Source: Mxb001 sp051007175
GTDB lineage: Bacteria > Actinomycetota > Actinomycetes > S36-B12
Assembly: GCA_051007175.1 (NCBI GenBank)
Contig: JBPCSL010000068.1
Location: 1 to 8,119 of the forward strand
Length of the DNA: 8,119 bases
Direction: 5' to 3'
Position 1 is the first letter of the stretch, and each line of letters starts with the position of its first letter. The position numbers were made by a program, and so were the translations under genes. Below are positions 5,275-8,119 of this stretch, piece by piece. The notes beneath the pieces were generated by a model. That model saw nothing but the letters and a program-made list of their open reading frames with translations, had not been told where the DNA came from and did no database searches.

Positions 5275-6459
5275 CTCGAGGGTGACGCGGTGGGGGGAGC
5301 CCTCGGCGCCCCCGATGGCGATGACGACGGGCGACTTGCCGAGATCGATGCCGGTGCGGGCGAAGTTCTCGGCAACCTCGTGGCGCAGGGCTTCCGGATC
5401 GGGCAGCGGACTGGTCATGAGCGCGAGGAAGGCCTCCCCGCTCCAGCGCGACACCAGGGCGCGCGCGGGCAGGCTCGCGCGCAGCGCTCGCGCCGTGGCG
5501 CCCAGGACCTCGTCGCCGTACTCGAAGCCATACTGGGTGTTGATCGCGACCAGGTCGGGAATCGCGCAGTGCACGACCCCGACATCGCCGCCCGACTGCT
5601 CCGCGGCCTCGGCGATACTCGGTGCGAGAGCGATGAGCCCGGCCCGCGAGAACGTGCCGGTGAGGGGATCCGTGCTGGCGAGGGCGTCGGCGCGCGCCCG
5701 CTCCTCGGCGATGCGGTCCAGCGGGACGAGTCGGAGGTACAGGATCACGAGGCTGCCGAGCACCGCCGTCGCGGCGGAGATGGCCCAGGAGTAAGTGTCG
5801 ACGACCGACACGTTGTTGCCCCCGAGGATGATCGGGATGGCGCAGGCGAGGGAGCCGCTGATGCCGAAGGGCCAGGACATCACGATGGGGGCGAGGAAGG
5901 CCACGCCGATCAGGGCGTAGGCCAAAGGGACCGCGCTGTCGATAACGCTGGCGCGCCAGCAGTTCTCGGACACGAGGGCGATCATGAGCAGGGTCCAGGC
6001 CCACCGCATCGCGGTGGCGCTCGCGCCGGAGCGCGCGAGCAGCAGGGACGTGACGATGAGCACGAGGCCGTAGACAGGTCCCAGCGACAGCATCGGCCCG
6101 CTGGAGTCGAAGTACACGATGACGTAGATCAGCCCGACCATCGCGGTAAGCGCACCGACCAGCGCCATGGCCATGGGAATCGTCTGGCGCGCGGCACTGT
6201 CGCGCAGCCTCTGGACCGGGTCGTCGATCTCGCGAAGTGCCGTCCGGTAGCGGTTCTTCATGGCGGGGTCCCCTTCGCTGTGCGGGAGGATGCGGCGTAC
6301 CTGCTGGGGGTGGACCTGGGCCGGCCACGGGATGAACTTCGCGGCGGTGAGCCCGAGGTAGACGATCGTGTTGAGGGCGACGAAGAGGCCGAAGACCCCG
6401 AACCATGGCTGCGTGAGGATGTCCGCCGGCAGCACCACCCCGGTGGGCGCGGCGATCAC
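5239..6459 (-). CDS. Seven-helix membrane protein with degenerate GGDEF domain
   Basis: Predicted 406-residue integral membrane protein of unknown exact role. An N-terminal hydrophobic helix (about 19-43) is followed by a charged linker, then six hydrophobic stretches at about 94-117, 125-143, 151-168, 177-196, 199-218 and 223-245, and a C-terminal GGDEF-type domain (about 255-406). The domain start DPLTG (264-268) and IN-x-x-YGFEYGDEVL (306-319) are clear family marks. The signature reads SGEAF (340-344), with Ala for the catalytic Glu. The first metal-binding Asp of the usual DIDxFK is also Ala, and the inhibitory RxxD is PARA. Diguanylate cyclase activity is therefore unlikely. The GTG at 6459 overlaps the glycosyltransferase stop (GTGA), with AGG 9 nt upstream. 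An ATG at 6261, with AAGGGGA 7 nt before it, is the alternative, but it would discard the first helix. Coupling suggests it regulates or assembles with the glycosyltransferase; that is inference. Confidence 0.85.
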   Translation of the reverse strand: MIAAPTGVVLPADILTQPWFGVFGLFVALNTIVYLGLTAAKFIPWPAQVHPQQVRRILPHSEGDPAMKNRYRTALREIDDPVQRLRDSAARQTIPMAMALVGALTAMVGLIYVIVYFDSSGPMLSLGPVYGLVLIVTSLLLARSGASATAMRWAWTLLMIALVSENCWRASVIDSAVPLAYALIGVAFLAPIVMSWPFGISGSLACAIPIILGGNNVSVVDTYSWAISAATAVLGSLVILYLRLVPLDRIAEERARADALASTDPLTGTFSRAGLIALAPSIAEAAEQSGGDVGVVHCAIPDLVAINTQYGFEYGDEVLGATARALRASLPARALVSRWSGEAFLALMTSPLPDPEALRHEVAENFARTGIDLGKSPVVIAIGGAEGSPHRVTLEGLVAEAEARQA

Positions 6460-7976
6460 GGCGTCGGACCTGTCGTCGCGGACGGCCGGTCGACGTGTCC
6501 CCAGCGCGCCTCGCGACCGGCGCTGATGTTCCAGAGGCAGTTGATGAAGACCACCTGCAGGAAGACGTCGTAGGCCAGCTCGGGGACCAGGCATGCGGCG
6601 AGCAGCCGGGCGCGCCAGCCGCCCTTCCAGGCGGTCGTGACGCGCTCGACGAGGAAGACGGCCCCGATGGCCATCCAGAAGGGGAACCAGATCCAGGCAG
6701 GGACGGCGAGGAGCGTGATGGCCATGAGCAGGAGGGCCGAGTTGAGGGCGACCGTGCCGTAGCCGATGCCCAGCTGCTGGCCCCAATAGCGAATGGTCGC
6801 TGCGGTGAACCCATAGGCGCCGAGATTCTCCAGAGCGCCTCGCTGCCAGCGCTGCCGTTGGCGCCACAGGTCGCGCCAGGTCGGCATGATCTCGGTGACG
6901 ACGTAGCACTGCGAGGGGGACATCATGGTGGCGCCCAGGGACTTCAACGCCAGCGTGAGCTCGTTGTCCTCCGTGAGTGCCGCCGTGTCGTAGACCTTGC
7001 CGGGCTGGCCTGGGATGAAGACTCCGCGAGCCGCGGCGACGTCGAGCAGCGCCTCAGCCCGGAACATCGTGGCCGTGCCCGTGAGGACGAAGACGCGCCC
7101 GCGACGCTGGCGGATCTGGAGGCTGTACCGGGTGTACTCGTTGCGCTGGAACTGGCCGAGGACGCCGCTTCCGCCCTCTCCGAAGAAGACCCCGCCCACG
7201 GCAGCGAGCTCAGGATCGCCCTCGAGGTGCTGGGCCGCAACCTCGATGAACCGGGGCCCGAGACTGGTGTCTGCGTCCATCACGAGGATGACGTCGTCCG
7301 GGCTTGCGACGGGGAGAATCGTGGAGAGCACCTGGTTGAGGGCTCCGCCCTTCTTGTGCTCGTTGCCCACGGTCTCGAAGGCCTCGTGCCCCATGGCGCG
7401 GGCGATCTCGACCGTGCGGTCGGTGCAGTTGTCGGCCACGACGATGACACGGTCGGGGAGCCGCGTCTGCTGGGCCAGGGCCGACAGGGTCGTGGGCAAT
7501 GCGGCTTCCTCATTGTGCGCGGGCACCACGACGGTGACGCGCACGCGCGCTCCCGGGAGCGGGAGGGAGGCGCCGGCGTACCGAAGGGTCTCCAGGTATC
7601 GCCGCCGCGGGCTGATCGTCATCAGGGAGGTGATGGCTTCGAAGGCAACTGCGGTAAAGCCGATGAGCGCGATGCCGAGCACCGCGGTGAGCACGAGCTC
7701 GATGGGCGGTCGCTCCCCGGAGACGAGCAGCCCCCACGAGCCGATGAACCTCTCCTGGACCGGGACCGGCTCCTGGTCGAACGAGAACGTGCGGCCGATC
7801 ACGTAGGCAAGGGACGCGGCGGAGGCCACGGCGACGACGACGATGAGTACGACGACGCGCCCGTAGAACGCCGTGGAGCGACGCGGCCCGGGATCGGGCA
7901 GCGGCGTCGTGACGAACCGGTGGCTCAAGGATCCCCCGCGCAGTAGGTCCTCGTATCGTGGCATCGCGCACGACAT
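6456..7976 (-). CDS. Processive family-2 glycosyltransferase, membrane-bound (PgaC/HAS-like)
   Basis: Likely polymerises a polysaccharide from a nucleotide sugar at the cytoplasmic face and may export the chain. The 506-residue protein has two N-terminal membrane helices (about 38-62 and 91-119), a GT2 domain, and about three C-terminal helices (402-430, 431-446, 458-482). Catalytic motifs in order: VVVPAHNEE (149-157), ADNCTDRT (181-188), KKGGALNQ (208-215), the DAD metal/nucleotide motif at 234-236, the TGTATMFR acceptor region (299-306), TED at 335-337 carrying the likely base Asp337, and QRQRW at 373-377, the processive QxxRW signature. The 2+3 helix layout resembles poly-N-acetylglucosamine and hyaluronan synthases; no PilZ domain follows, unlike BcsA. 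The substrate cannot be read from sequence. Start options are ATG 7976, chosen (weak GGGG upstream), or ATG 7964; the longer frame to 8045 would overlap priA. It overlaps the GGDEF-like gene by 4 nt. Confidence 0.92.
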   Translation of the reverse strand: MSCAMPRYEDLLRGGSLSHRFVTTPLPDPGPRRSTAFYGRVVVLIVVVAVASAASLAYVIGRTFSFDQEPVPVQERFIGSWGLLVSGERPPIELVLTAVLGIALIGFTAVAFEAITSLMTISPRRRYLETLRYAGASLPLPGARVRVTVVVPAHNEEAALPTTLSALAQQTRLPDRVIVVADNCTDRTVEIARAMGHEAFETVGNEHKKGGALNQVLSTILPVASPDDVILVMDADTSLGPRFIEVAAQHLEGDPELAAVGGVFFGEGGSGVLGQFQRNEYTRYSLQIRQRRGRVFVLTGTATMFRAEALLDVAAARGVFIPGQPGKVYDTAALTEDNELTLALKSLGATMMSPSQCYVVTEIMPTWRDLWRQRQRWQRGALENLGAYGFTAATIRYWGQQLGIGYGTVALNSALLLMAITLLAVPAWIWFPFWMAIGAVFLVERVTTAWKGGWRARLLAACLVPELAYDVFLQVVFINCLWNISAGREARWGHVDRPSATTGPTP

Positions 7977-7990
7977 GTCGCACCCCACTG

Positions 7991-7995
7991 GGAGG
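7991..7995 (+). promoter_or_regulatory. Ribosome binding site of priA
   Basis: A perfect GGAGG lies 8 nt before GTG 8004. It favours that start over the in-frame GTG at 8010 and over the nearby ATG at 7996, which is in another frame. Confidence 0.65.
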
Positions 7996-8003
7996 ATGAC
8001 GCC

Positions 8004-8119
8004 GTGGACGTGGCCCGGGTCGTCGTGGACGTGCCGCTGCCGCACCTCGACCGGGTCTTCGACTACTCGGTCCCGCCGGCGATGGCCGCGGAGGCGCAGC
8101 CGGGGGTCCGCGTCCGCGT
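8004..8119 (+). CDS. priA: Primosomal protein N' / replication restart protein PriA (N-terminal fragment)
   Basis: Only 38 codons are in the window; the gene runs off the 3' edge. The translation contains VARVVVDVPLPHLDRVFDYS followed by VP and PGVRVR, the typical beginning of actinobacterial PriA. This is the N-terminal domain that binds the 3' end of the leading strand at stalled forks, and PriA reloads the replisome there. Actinobacterial PriA proteins are generally described as lacking intact helicase motifs, which cannot be checked here. GTG 8004 is chosen for its GGAGG at 8 nt. metK next to priA is a common actinobacterial arrangement; here a two-gene minus-strand block separates them. 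The start lies 27 nt from that of the divergent glycosyltransferase. Confidence 0.9.
   Translation, partial: MDVARVVVDVPLPHLDRVFDYSVPPAMAAEAQPGVRVR

Noticed and set aside
5290..6573. 427-codon plus-strand reading frame opposite the GGDEF-like gene
   Set aside because: It is a shadow frame: compositionally biased, and it lies across a gene with clear membrane helices and GGDEF marks on the other strand.
6495..7946. Long plus-strand reading frame (483 codons) opposite the glycosyltransferase
   Set aside because: Its translation is low-complexity (Gly, Asp, Glu, Arg rich) with no recognisable motif, as expected for the antisense frame of a GC-rich gene. The minus strand carries a full set of GT2 motifs.
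7977..8045. Upstream extension of the glycosyltransferase to ATG 8045
   Set aside because: It would overlap the clearly recognisable PriA N-terminus on the other strand, and the added residues (histidine-rich, no hydrophobic or family character) look like antisense sequence.
1..8119. CRISPR array, tRNA, rRNA, insertion sequence or attachment site
   Set aside because: No spaced direct repeats, tRNA-like cloverleaf, rRNA, transposase or terminal repeats could be seen by eye; coding density is nearly complete.

Overview
This is a high-GC, densely packed bacterial chromosome segment. The gene order pyrD-pyrF-mihF-gmk-rpoZ-coaBC-metK-(...)-priA, an actinobacterial-type integration host factor and a SAM-IV riboswitch all point to an actinomycete (Actinomycetota). 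I cannot place it to genus from the sequence. Everything outside one two-gene block is core housekeeping.

Positions 1-3881, plus strand: a tightly coupled operon. It starts inside pyrD (dihydroorotate dehydrogenase, class 1B type) and continues with pyrF (OMP decarboxylase), mihF (nucleoid-associated integration host factor), gmk (guanylate kinase), rpoZ (RNA polymerase omega) and coaBC (bifunctional coenzyme A biosynthesis enzyme). Most junctions are stop/start overlaps of 4 or 11 nt. The one real gap, 55 nt before rpoZ, may hold a secondary promoter. The operon joins the end of UMP synthesis to GMP-to-GDP conversion, a transcription subunit, a chromosome-architecture protein and CoA synthesis. 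coaBC has no ATG, GTG or TTG in a usable place and appears to start at a CTG that overlaps the rpoZ stop codon.

Positions 3882-5238, plus strand: a probable promoter, then a SAM-IV class riboswitch whose P1, P2, P3 and two pseudoknots can all be paired by eye, then metK (SAM synthetase). The product of the enzyme is the ligand of its leader RNA, which gives simple feedback control.

Positions 5239-7976, minus strand: a two-gene block between metK and priA. A processive family-2 glycosyltransferase with PgaC/hyaluronan-synthase-like topology overlaps by 4 nt a predicted seven-helix membrane protein ending in a degenerate GGDEF domain (SGEAF). That domain lacks both metal-binding acidic residues and the inhibitory RxxD site. 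It looks like an exopolysaccharide synthase with a cyclase-dead partner. This is the least ordinary part of the window.

Positions 8004-8119, plus strand: the first 38 codons of priA, divergent from the glycosyltransferase and only 27 nt from its start.
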